A DNA stretch of 64,000 bases, from contig JACKBC010000001.1 of the NCBI GenBank assembly GCA_020634755.1, forward strand, positions 186,001 through 250,000, written 5' to 3'. This DNA is from Caldilineaceae bacterium. Lineage in GTDB: Bacteria; Chloroflexota; Anaerolineae; Caldilineales; Caldilineaceae. The position numbers and the translations under genes are program-made. Numbering within the stretch: position 1 is the first letter of the stretch; each line of letters begins with the position of its first letter. The notes under the pieces were generated by a model. It had not been told where the DNA came from and searched no databases. It was given only the letters and a program-made list of their open reading frames with translations. Of this stretch, positions 7,700 through 14,498 are shown one piece after another.

Positions 7700-8479
7700 A
7701 TGATGCAATTTTCGTTTGCGGATCGCGTGGCGCTCATCACGGGCGGTGCGTCTGGGCTGGGGCGAGCCACGGCGCTGGCCTTTGCCGAGGCGGGCGCCCA
7801 TGTTGTTATTTCCGATGTGAACGATCGGGATGGCCAGGCGCTGTGCCAACAGATTCAAGATGCCGGCGGCGACGCGCGCTATGTGCGCGCAGATGTGTCT
7901 GATCAGGAAGAGGTGATGCATCTGGTGGAAGCGGCGGCGGCGGCGCATGGACGCATTGACTTTGCGCTCAATAACGCCGGCATTGGCGGCGAACAAGCTT
8001 TGACCGGTGACTACAGCGAAGCAACCTGGCAGCGCGTGCTGGCGGTCAACTTGACTGGTGTTTGGTACTGCATGAAGGCCGAAATCACCCAAATGTTGAC
8101 CCAAGAAGCAGTCGGCGAACAGCGCGGCGTCATCGTCAACTTGGCCTCCATTGCCGGGCTAATCGGTGCGCCCTATCTCTCGGCATACGCCGCGGCCAAA
8201 CATGGCGTGGTTGGCTTGACCAAAACCGCGGCGCTGGAATATGTGCGCCAGGGCATTCGCATCAACGCCGTTTGCCCAGGCTGGACCGATACGCCCATGG
8301 TATCTGGCGTAACGGGAACCGATGCCGCCGCCACGCAACGCATGCTGGCGGGGATTCCGGCGCGGCGACTGGGCAAACCGGAAGAGGTGGCGGCAGCCGT
8401 GCTCTATCTCTGTTCCGAACCGGCGGCGTTTATTACCGGACACCCGCTGGTTTTAGACGGCGGCATTGTGGCGGGGTAA
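7700..8479 (+). CDS. Short-chain dehydrogenase/reductase (SDR)
   Basis: A classical SDR of 259 residues: TGGASGLG nucleotide-binding motif near residue 14, NNAG at about 93, catalytic serine in NLASIAG, and YAAAK as the YxxxK pair. The aspartate after the second strand (ISDVND) suggests NAD(H) preference. The substrate is not predictable from sequence. AGCGGAGG at about 7683 is a good ribosome binding site for the ATG at 7700. It overlaps in operon style with the Nudix gene, which begins 2 bases after its stop, so the two are very likely co-transcribed. Confidence 0.9.
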   Translation: MMQFSFADRVALITGGASGLGRATALAFAEAGAHVVISDVNDRDGQALCQQIQDAGGDARYVRADVSDQEEVMHLVEAAAAAHGRIDFALNNAGIGGEQALTGDYSEATWQRVLAVNLTGVWYCMKAEITQMLTQEAVGEQRGVIVNLASIAGLIGAPYLSAYAAAKHGVVGLTKTAALEYVRQGIRINAVCPGWTDTPMVSGVTGTDAAATQRMLAGIPARRLGKPEEVAAAVLYLCSEPAAFITGHPLVLDGGIVAG

Positions 8480-8481
8480 AG

Positions 8482-8913
8482 ATGCGCTTTACATGCCCAA
8501 TTGCCGTTCACATTTTCTTGTTGCAAGAGCAAAAAGTGTTGCTGCTGCGCCGCTACAACACGGGCTACGAAGATGGCAACTATAGCGTGCCGGCAGGTCA
8601 CCTGGATGGCAACGAGCCAGTCACGCAGGCGGCCATGCGCGAAGCCCGTGAAGAAGTGGGCGTGGCAATCGCGCCTGCCGCGCTGCGCGTGGTAGGGATT
8701 ATGCACCGTTTGTCTGACCGCGAAGGCGTTGACTTTTTTGTGGCTACCGATGAATGGCGTGGCCAGCCCACCAATTGCGAGCCGCACAAATGTGATGAGC
8801 TGCGCTGGGCGGCCTTCGATGCGTTGCCGCCCAACACAATTCCCTACGTACGACAAGCGCTGCTAAATTTTCAAAACGGAATCTTTTTTGCGGAGTTTGG
8901 TTGGTCAACCTAA
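8482..8913 (+). CDS. Nudix hydrolase
   Basis: A 143-residue Nudix protein. The Nudix box runs from GHLDGNEP to REAREEVGV and fits Gx5Ex7REUxEExGU. The protein cleaves a nucleoside diphosphate linked to some other group; the substrate is unknown, though this short form resembles mutator MutT-like or NTP-pyrophosphatase members. It starts 2 bases after the SDR stop, with the SDR's final GCGGGG as the only ribosome binding site, pointing to translational coupling. The TAA stop codon lies inside the left end of an inverted-repeat element that begins at 8910, so the natural C-terminus may have been altered by that element. Confidence 0.9.
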   Translation: MRFTCPIAVHIFLLQEQKVLLLRRYNTGYEDGNYSVPAGHLDGNEPVTQAAMREAREEVGVAIAPAALRVVGIMHRLSDREGVDFFVATDEWRGQPTNCEPHKCDELRWAAFDALPPNTIPYVRQALLNFQNGIFFAEFGWST

Positions 8914-9049
8914 AGTGAAATGACTTTAGACGTAGTTCCAAATCTTCCAAGAAGCGGCCGCACGTGGCCTCGATAGTCCGGCTACTTTGCGCCGCTTCTT
9001 GGAAGATGGCTCTGCACAAATTACTGTTCTCTATCCGATTTCACTTTAG
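8910..9049. repeat. 140-bp inverted-repeat element overlapping the Nudix stop
   Basis: Outer arms CTAAAGTGAAAT (8910-8921) and its exact complement (9038-9049). Inner arms ATCTTCCAAGAAGCGG and its complement. It supplies the Nudix stop codon on one side and abuts the broken HNH gene on the other. I see no second copy in the window. It may be a MITE or act as a terminator. Confidence 0.75.
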
Positions 9050-9052
9050 AGG

Positions 9053-9468
9053 ATGCAAACCTTGTTCTACTAACAACCGGCGCAAATTGACCACGCCACT
9101 TCGGTTTAGATCTAGTTTGTTTATTGTGGCACGACCTGTTGGCGTCAACCCAATAATTAGCGTAAAATTTCGTTCCACGCAAAATGATCTGGCCACTGAT
9201 CGCGGCGGGGGTGGAATAACGGGGCCATATCGCCTGTCTGGGGGTCAAGAGCGTCAGTGCTTATATACTTACGGTTGTTGCAGCCCTGGCATGCATTGGC
9301 CAAATTATAGTCCTCGCTTGTTCCTCCTTTTGTAATCGGCGTAATATGCTCCACTGAGAATTAGTCAGGGGAATAATCTTCTTGCCACCAGCAATACTCG
9401 CAACAGTTTTGCGCCCGTGCTTTGACCGCAACTCTTTGCCCCGCAGTCACGCGTGAATTAGGCATAGG
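9053..9468 (-). pseudogene. Broken HNH endonuclease gene
   Basis: Reading the minus strand from the ATG at 9468, the frame encodes a zinc-binding NCCEYC segment and an HNH core EHITPITKGGTSEDYN with ACQGCNNRK, a typical HNH nuclease. Two lesions disrupt it: an in-frame TAA between SPD and FSVEHI (about codon 35) and a frameshift near 9160, after which the original frame resumes as LIIGLTPTGRATINKLDLN. The two pieces together give a normal-length protein of roughly 135 residues. The 3' end runs up to the inverted-repeat element at 8910-9049, which may have removed the tail. The start overlaps the end of the upstream gene by 11 bases, which suggests that the pair was once translationally coupled. 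Confidence 0.75.
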
Positions 9469-9874
9469 CTATCGGTTTTAATCCTAGGTCGTGCATAATA
9501 GCTGGAATCGTGGTTTGTCTAAGTTGCGCCAGTTCTGCAACAAACTCGATTCGCTTGACATTGGCCGCTTCAATTTGGTCAGAAAAGGCAATTAGCTCGC
9601 GCTGCTCGTCTGGGGTCAACGTTTCTGCTTGTCGTTTGGCTAGCAGTTCTTTATAACGCCCCCATTGAAACTGCGTCATGCTTTGGTTGATTTTTTGGAT
9701 CAAGTCGGCTTCTTTTTGCGGCAAGCGTGCGCGTGATATCACTGGTCGGTTTGCTTGAGCCAGCCCTTTTTGGATGCTTTCCAGAATAAAAGCGTCGGTA
9801 GAAATTCCGGCATTTTTAGCGGCTTCGTGAATCTGGCTTTCCAATTCGGGCGTTACCTCAAAAACGATGGTCAT
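9458..9874 (-). CDS. Hypothetical protein coupled to the HNH gene
   Basis: A 138-residue soluble protein of unknown function, rich in Gln, Glu and Arg. The N-terminal part (EVTPELESQIHEAAKNAGIS) resembles a ribbon-helix-helix or antitoxin-like start; the C-terminal part is a predicted helical pair with QRELIAFSDQIEAANVKRIE. Such proteins are often encoded directly before HNH nucleases in cyanobacteria and Chloroflexota, as here, where the stop overlaps the HNH start. Its ATG at 9874 is only 6 bases from the end of a 131-bp inverted-repeat element, so any native promoter and ribosome binding site have been replaced. With its nuclease partner broken, it may no longer be expressed. Confidence 0.7.
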   Translation of the reverse strand: MTIVFEVTPELESQIHEAAKNAGISTDAFILESIQKGLAQANRPVISRARLPQKEADLIQKINQSMTQFQWGRYKELLAKRQAETLTPDEQRELIAFSDQIEAANVKRIEFVAELAQLRQTTIPAIMHDLGLKPIAYA

Positions 9875-9880
9875 ATCTTA

Positions 9881-10011
9881 GAAGCTGTCTGAAAAGTCAC
9901 AATTGGGTCCAAAAATATTCCGGGAAAGGGCCAATTGCGCATGATGTGACCAGAATTTCGTGGCCCTTTCCCGGAATGTGACACACCTCTATCACCTTTT
10001 CAGACAGCTTC
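9881..10011 (+). repeat. 131-bp inverted-repeat element, copy 2 (MITE-like)
   Basis: GAAGCTGTCTGAAAAGT at the left and CTTTTCAGACAGCTTC at the right, with inner arms CCGGGAAAGGGCC and its complement. TTA (extended CTTA) is repeated on both sides (9878-9880, 10012-10014). The right-hand TTA is the TAA stop codon of the M20 gene. The left end abuts the start of the gene at 9874. Confidence 0.9.
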
Positions 10012-11142
10012 TTATTTCCTTATGCACAATTCCTCAATCATCTGCGTGTAAACGCCGACTGCATTCTCCAGCTGCGCCAGGTCAATGTATTCGCCCACCG
10101 TGTGCGCCTGCGCGATGTTGCCCGGTCCCAAAATCACCTGCTCATCCACATGATTCTGATAGAGCAAGGCTTCGGTGCCAAAGGGAACCGTCTCGGCTTT
10201 GGCAATGCCGGTGGCGGCCAAGGCGACCTGAATCAGTTCGGCATCGGGAGATGTATAAAATGCTTGTACGCCGCGTGAACTCACCTCCAAATTATACTTT
10301 TTCGCACGCTCCACAATCATGGCCACGGCATCTTCGTGCCGGCCATTGGGCATGGCGCGCAGCCCCAATCGCACATCTGTACGGGCGGCGGTCACGTTGC
10401 CGGCACAATTGTGATCGGTCATCACCATGTTAAACCCCATGGTAGGCGGATCAAATTCGTGATTCATAAAGGATTCATCAGTCTTAAAAAGCTTGGCCAA
10501 TTCAGCCATTTCCGCCAGGAAAGGGGCAATTAAGAAATTGGCCGAAATGCCCTTTTCAGTGCTGCTGTGGGCGGCCTTGCCGTGCGCCGTAACGGCCACG
10601 TGAAAGCCGCCTTTGTGCGAATAGACCGGCCGCAGCTCGGTGGGCTCGGCCACCACAACCTGTGTGGGCCAGCCGTATTGGCTAAGCAGCTGACTCTCTT
10701 CGCAGACCTGGCGCGCGCCGCCAAAGCCCACTTCCTCATCGGCCGTGACTCCTACATAGATGGGATGCTTCAACTGCTTGGCATCTACATTGGCGGCGGC
10801 AATCATGGTGGCAGCCAGCGGGCCCTTCATGTCGCAGCTGCCGCGGCCATAGAGCAGCCCGTCCTTCACCACCGGATCATATGGGTCCCAATACTCTTCG
10901 GCGCCGGGCACCGTATCCGAATGCGAGAAAAAGCCCAGGCCACCTTTGCCTTCGCCCTTGCGCGCCACCAAGCTCACTTTGCGATTGTCGGCGTCGTCCG
11001 TATATTCCAGCCGTTCGACCTCAAACGCATTCTGCTTAAAAAAGTTTTCAATATAATCAGACACGTCGGCATTGCTGATCTGGCTAGCTGAGGCGATGGA
11101 AATAAGATCTTGGGAGAGTTGAAGAACATTGTGGGACGTCAT
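10012..11142 (-). CDS. M20 family metallopeptidase (ArgE/DapE-like deacylase)
   Basis: A 376-residue two-zinc hydrolase. Metal ligands are in FFSHSDTVPG, GRGSCDMKG and TADEEVG, and the dimerisation-domain histidine in GKAAHSSTEKG is present. The closest named members are acetylornithine deacetylase (ArgE) and succinyl-diaminopimelate desuccinylase (DapE); I cannot separate these by eye, and no arginine or lysine gene is adjacent. The ATG at 11142 is preferred, with GAGAAT upstream; the frame stays open to 11256 without a better start. The stop codon is the target duplication of the 131-bp element, so the last residue or residues may differ from the ancestral protein. Confidence 0.88.
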   Translation of the reverse strand: MTSHNVLQLSQDLISIASASQISNADVSDYIENFFKQNAFEVERLEYTDDADNRKVSLVARKGEGKGGLGFFSHSDTVPGAEEYWDPYDPVVKDGLLYGRGSCDMKGPLAATMIAAANVDAKQLKHPIYVGVTADEEVGFGGARQVCEESQLLSQYGWPTQVVVAEPTELRPVYSHKGGFHVAVTAHGKAAHSSTEKGISANFLIAPFLAEMAELAKLFKTDESFMNHEFDPPTMGFNMVMTDHNCAGNVTAARTDVRLGLRAMPNGRHEDAVAMIVERAKKYNLEVSSRGVQAFYTSPDAELIQVALAATGIAKAETVPFGTEALLYQNHVDEQVILGPGNIAQAHTVGEYIDLAQLENAVGVYTQMIEELCIRK

Positions 11143-11438
11143 AGAGTATTCTCGTTTCGTGTGTTGGTTTGGTATGTTGTGTATTGCGTGAACTGTAGTC
11201 GGAGCTATTGAGGTCGCGCTGTATCCATTGTAGGGCGGGTAAGGATACCCACCCATGCCTGTCGCCGAATGGACTCTATGCGCCGAATGGAGATTGCTCG
11301 TTTCCGACCAGGCGGCAATTTGGGAAAATCGCCCTACATTTTGCTACATGCCACCCCTGCACAAACTGAACCGGTTCACGCAACACGCAATATAATTATC
11401 GCTAAAAGCCGCTTGCCTAACCGAGAGATGCTCGACCA

Positions 11439-11846
11439 CTACATCACCCGCGCCGTCACAGTTTCGCGAATAAAGTCGGCAATATCTTGCGTGGATGCAC
11501 CGGGGCCAAAGACCGCGGCAATCCCCGCCTCTTGCAGCTTGGCCACATCTTCATCAGGCACAATGCCGCCCACCAGCACCGCTACATCCCCTTGGCCCTG
11601 CGCACGCAACAGCTCCACCACCTTGGGGCAGAGCGTCATATGGGCGCCACTCAAAATGCTGAGCCCAACCACATCCACATCCTCTTGCAACGCCGCCTCG
11701 GCGATCATCTGAGGCGTCTGGCGGATGCCGGTATAGATCACTTCAAAGCCGGCGTCGCGCAGCGCCCGCGCCACCACTTTGGCGCCGCGGTCGTGCCCAT
11801 CCAGCCCGGGCTTGGCTACTAATACACGTATGTTTGCCTGATTCAC
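11439..11846 (-). CDS. Stand-alone cobalamin-binding domain (methylmalonyl-CoA mutase C-terminal type)
   Basis: A 135-residue protein consisting only of a B12-binding Rossmann domain. The DxHxxG motif that provides the cobalt-ligating histidine is DGHDRG, followed by GLSILSG and LVGGIVPDED, which hold the nucleotide tail. In two-subunit mutases (methylmalonyl-CoA, isobutyryl-CoA or ethylmalonyl-type) this is the small subunit; the large catalytic subunit is not in this window. The start is GTG at 11846 with GAAGAG upstream. Its promoter region contains an 85-bp and a 78-bp inverted-repeat element. The divergent neighbour is an acyl-CoA dehydrogenase, compatible with a role in acyl-CoA metabolism. 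Confidence 0.9.
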   Translation of the reverse strand: MNQANIRVLVAKPGLDGHDRGAKVVARALRDAGFEVIYTGIRQTPQMIAEAALQEDVDVVGLSILSGAHMTLCPKVVELLRAQGQGDVAVLVGGIVPDEDVAKLQEAGIAAVFGPGASTQDIADFIRETVTARVM

Positions 11847-11867
11847 GGTTCTCTTCCTATCACTGAC

Positions 11868-11951
11868 AAAGTATCTGTCCGTACATTCTCTGCGCCAAAT
11901 CGATCTGTGAGGGACAGCGCTGGATTCACAGCCGAATTTACGGATAGGTTC
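11868..11951 (+). repeat. 85-bp inverted-repeat element, copy 1
   Basis: Left end AAGTATCTGTCCGTACATTC and right end GAATTTACGGATAGGTTC, an imperfect 18-bp inverted repeat. Related copies lie at 28809, 34808 and 40416. It sits 22 bases upstream of the B12-binding protein start. Confidence 0.8.
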
Positions 11952-12030
11952 AAAATCTGTGTTGAATAATTCGGGGGCCAACACAATAAGTGTACCATTT
12001 TTCCCACCGAAGCGCACCTGTGAATAACAC

Positions 12031-12108
12031 GACTTACGCAGCGCCCGTGGTTCGCCAAGAGTAAACCAGTTTGCCTTCCTAAAATTTTACCCAAGGCTTG
12101 CGTAAGTC
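12031..12108 (+). repeat. 78-bp inverted-repeat element, copy 1
   Basis: GACTTACGCAGCGCCCGTGG at the left and GGCTTGCGTAAGTC at the right. A close relative at 44252 is in the same orientation and another at 34530 is inverted. Non-coding. Confidence 0.75.
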
Positions 12109-12221
12109 CAGAATAAATGCTTATAGAATCACGCCAAAGTATGTTACAATTTGCACAAACACATTGGGGAATCGTTGATTTTCCCAACCCATGGATGTTC
12201 AAACCAAGAGGAGAATAATTG

Positions 12222-13439
12222 ATGTTGTACCCGAAAACCGCAGAACAAGAACGTTATGTGACGCTGGCCACGGAACTGGCGCGGAAATTCGACGCTCGCG
12301 CGGCGGAACATGATGCCACGGGCGACTTCCCGCTGGCCAATTATGACGACGCCCGTGCGGTTCACCTGCCCTCGCTCATCATCCCCACAGAGTTCGGTGG
12401 TTGGGGCGCGGGTCTGCTTGATTCGCTGATGACCGTGGAGGCATTAGCCGTGGGCGATGGCAGCACGGCGCTCTGCTTGACCATGCATTTCCAAACAATG
12501 GGTTCCGCCGCCGAAAGCCGCAAATGGTCGCCGGCTCTCTTTGAACGAATCTGTCGCGAAGCCGTGGTAGATGGCGCACTCATCAACTCCATTGCCACCG
12601 AGCCAGAATTAGGCAGCCCCAGCCGGGGTGGCCTGCCCAAAACTACGGCCGCTCCCGCATACACAGATGGACAAACCAGCGGCGACCCGGCCTTTTGGGT
12701 GGTCAACGGACTCAAGTCATGGGCCACCATGATCCCCGCGCTGGATTACATGATCATCCCCGCGGCGTTGCAAGATGGCAGCGGCGAGGTGGGTCGTTTT
12801 GTAATCTCCACAAAAACTCCCGACGGCGGCGAGCTGGAAATCATGAACAATTTTAACGCCATGGGCATGCGCTGCACGGCCAGCCACGACATTAAGCTCA
12901 AGAACATTCGCGTGCCGCATGAAAACATCACCGGGCGCAGTGCTGGGGAAGCCGCTCGCGGGCCGGGCGTCAACGCCTGGTTCATGCTGCTGATCAGCGC
13001 CACCTATGTGGGCGTGAGCTTGGCGGCTCACCGCGCCGCCATTCGCTATGCGCAGGAACGCGTCCCCACGGCGTTGGGGCGGCCTATTGCCACGGTCGAA
13101 GGCATCCAGCGGCGGTTGGGTCAAGCCGAGCTTTTGCTGCGCCAGGCCCGCATTATGTTGTATCAAGCAGCAGATATGTGGGATCGTTTTCCCGAACGTC
13201 GGGGCGATATGGTTGCCACCATTGCCACCGCCAAATTTACGGCGACCAACAACGCCATCCAGGCCGTGGACCACTGCATGCGGGTGGCTGGCGGCGCTAG
13301 CATGATGAAAACGCTGCCGCTAGAACGCTATTACCGCGATGTGCGCGGCGGGCTCAACCACCCCATGAACGACGACATGGCGCTGGTGACGCTGGGCAAA
13401 ATGGCCATTGCCGCCCTGAGCGCAGAAAATACCGATTAG
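12222..13439 (+). CDS. Acyl-CoA dehydrogenase family protein
   Basis: A 405-residue flavoprotein with the usual three parts: an N-terminal helical domain, a middle beta domain and a C-terminal four-helix domain (AAIRYAQERVPTALGRPIA, then GGASMMKTLPLERYYRDVRG). It probably oxidises an acyl-CoA or related thioester at the alpha-beta bond and passes electrons to the ETF encoded at 1.6-3.6 kb. The chain length cannot be judged, and I could not place the catalytic glutamate with certainty, so a FadE-like oxygenase or nitroalkane-oxidase relative is possible. ATG at 12222 with AGAGGAGA about 12 bases upstream. A strong hairpin follows the stop. Confidence 0.88.
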   Translation: MLYPKTAEQERYVTLATELARKFDARAAEHDATGDFPLANYDDARAVHLPSLIIPTEFGGWGAGLLDSLMTVEALAVGDGSTALCLTMHFQTMGSAAESRKWSPALFERICREAVVDGALINSIATEPELGSPSRGGLPKTTAAPAYTDGQTSGDPAFWVVNGLKSWATMIPALDYMIIPAALQDGSGEVGRFVISTKTPDGGELEIMNNFNAMGMRCTASHDIKLKNIRVPHENITGRSAGEAARGPGVNAWFMLLISATYVGVSLAAHRAAIRYAQERVPTALGRPIATVEGIQRRLGQAELLLRQARIMLYQAADMWDRFPERRGDMVATIATAKFTATNNAIQAVDHCMRVAGGASMMKTLPLERYYRDVRGGLNHPMNDDMALVTLGKMAIAALSAENTD

Positions 13440-13508
13440 GCGCTCAGCGTAATATCTCCGGCACATCCCGTCATAGCGCTGGACCGCAAGCGAACGATTT
13501 TCTAAAAC

Positions 13509-13538
13509 ATGCCCGCCAACGGTAGAAATGGCGGGCAT
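13509..13538 (+). terminator. Intrinsic terminator after acyl-CoA dehydrogenase gene
   Basis: Stem ATGCCCGCCA / TGGCGGGCAT (10 bp) with a 10-base loop, followed by ATTTATTTTC. It lies 70 bases after the stop at 13439 on the same strand. Confidence 0.8.
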
Positions 13539-13605
13539 ATTTATTTTCAAATTCCCCAAATAGTACTAAAGTCCTGTTGTGAAGCGAGTCATGGATTCCT
13601 ATAAT

Positions 13606-13689
13606 CAATACACCGCAACGGTGTTGGCGATATAGGCGTCGGTCCCGATTGTTGAATCCGACCCTATCGCGTGGCGTTGCGCTCTACTG
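13606..13689 (+). repeat. 84-nt dispersed hairpin element, copy 3
   Basis: Exactly 84 bases, from CAATACACCGCAACGG to GCGCTCTACTG. The central stem ATAGGCGTCGG / CCGACCCTAT is perfectly paired apart from one bulged C, and the loop stem GATT / AATC is intact. It lies 67 bases upstream of comEA in the same orientation. Confidence 0.9.
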
Positions 13690-13756
13690 ATAATGGGCGT
13701 AAAGCTCAACTGGGCAAGTTGCTCCGCTTGTCCCTCATTATGCATAAAGGAACATT

Positions 13757-14467
13757 ATGGCTCTACATCGCACTGACCAGCCGGCGGCAGCTCCGCCAAC
13801 GGCCTTTAAGCAAACTCCCTCCCCGGCGCCAAACCCCATGCGCACGCTGCTATACCATTCCATCAGCAGCCTGTTCACCATTTTAGTGATTGGCATCCTC
13901 ATCTTTTACCGTCAGCGCCCGGATCCACCAGCTATTGCGCTATACCCGCCGCCTACGCTGGCGCCTACCATCACGCCATTCCCCACCGCTACGCCCGGCC
14001 CCATTACGGTTTATGTGAGCGGCGCCGTCCAACAGCCGGCGCTCTATACGCTGCCGCCAGGCTCACGCATTGGAGATGCTCTGGACCTAGCTGGTGGCCT
14101 GTTGCCAGAGGCCGACACCGCGCGCATTAACCAAGCCGAATTTCTCTTTGATGGGGCGCAGATCTTTGCACCGACCCTGGTTGCCGGACAGCCCGCGGCC
14201 GCGCCTGGCGCCTTAGCCGCCGGCATTTCTAATCCGCCGCTTACGGTAGGCGCCCTTTTGAGCAACGCGCCATCATCCAGCAGCGGCTTGGTCAATATCA
14301 ACACGGCAACGCTTGAAGAGATCATGTCTTTGCCCGGCATTGGCCAGACCAAAGCCGAAAGCATTGTGGCTGGCCGCCCCTATGCCAGCATTGAGGAGCT
14401 GGAACGCGTGTCCGGCATTGGCCCCTCTACAGTGGAAAAGCTGCGCGCCTATGTGGCGGTGCAGTAG
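13757..14467 (+). CDS. comEA: ComEA-like DNA-binding protein (SLBB plus helix-hairpin-helix)
   Basis: A 236-residue protein with one membrane segment at about 32-48, a Pro/Thr-rich spacer, an SLBB domain (ITVYVSGAVQQPALYTLPPG, about 75-125), a Pro/Ala linker, and two helix-hairpin-helix units (NINTATLEEIMSLPGIG and YASIEELERVSGIG) at the C-terminus. This order matches ComEA, the membrane-anchored receptor that binds incoming double-stranded DNA during natural transformation. The usual downstream comEC gene is absent: the next gene is convergent. A tail-to-tail gap of 31 bases separates it from the lipoprotein. The ATG at 13757 has AAAGGAAC upstream. Confidence 0.9.
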   Translation: MALHRTDQPAAAPPTAFKQTPSPAPNPMRTLLYHSISSLFTILVIGILIFYRQRPDPPAIALYPPPTLAPTITPFPTATPGPITVYVSGAVQQPALYTLPPGSRIGDALDLAGGLLPEADTARINQAEFLFDGAQIFAPTLVAGQPAAAPGALAAGISNPPLTVGALLSNAPSSSSGLVNINTATLEEIMSLPGIGQTKAESIVAGRPYASIEELERVSGIGPSTVEKLRAYVAVQ

Positions 14468-14498
14468 GACATGAGGCCTGGGGGTTTGATGTAGCGTC

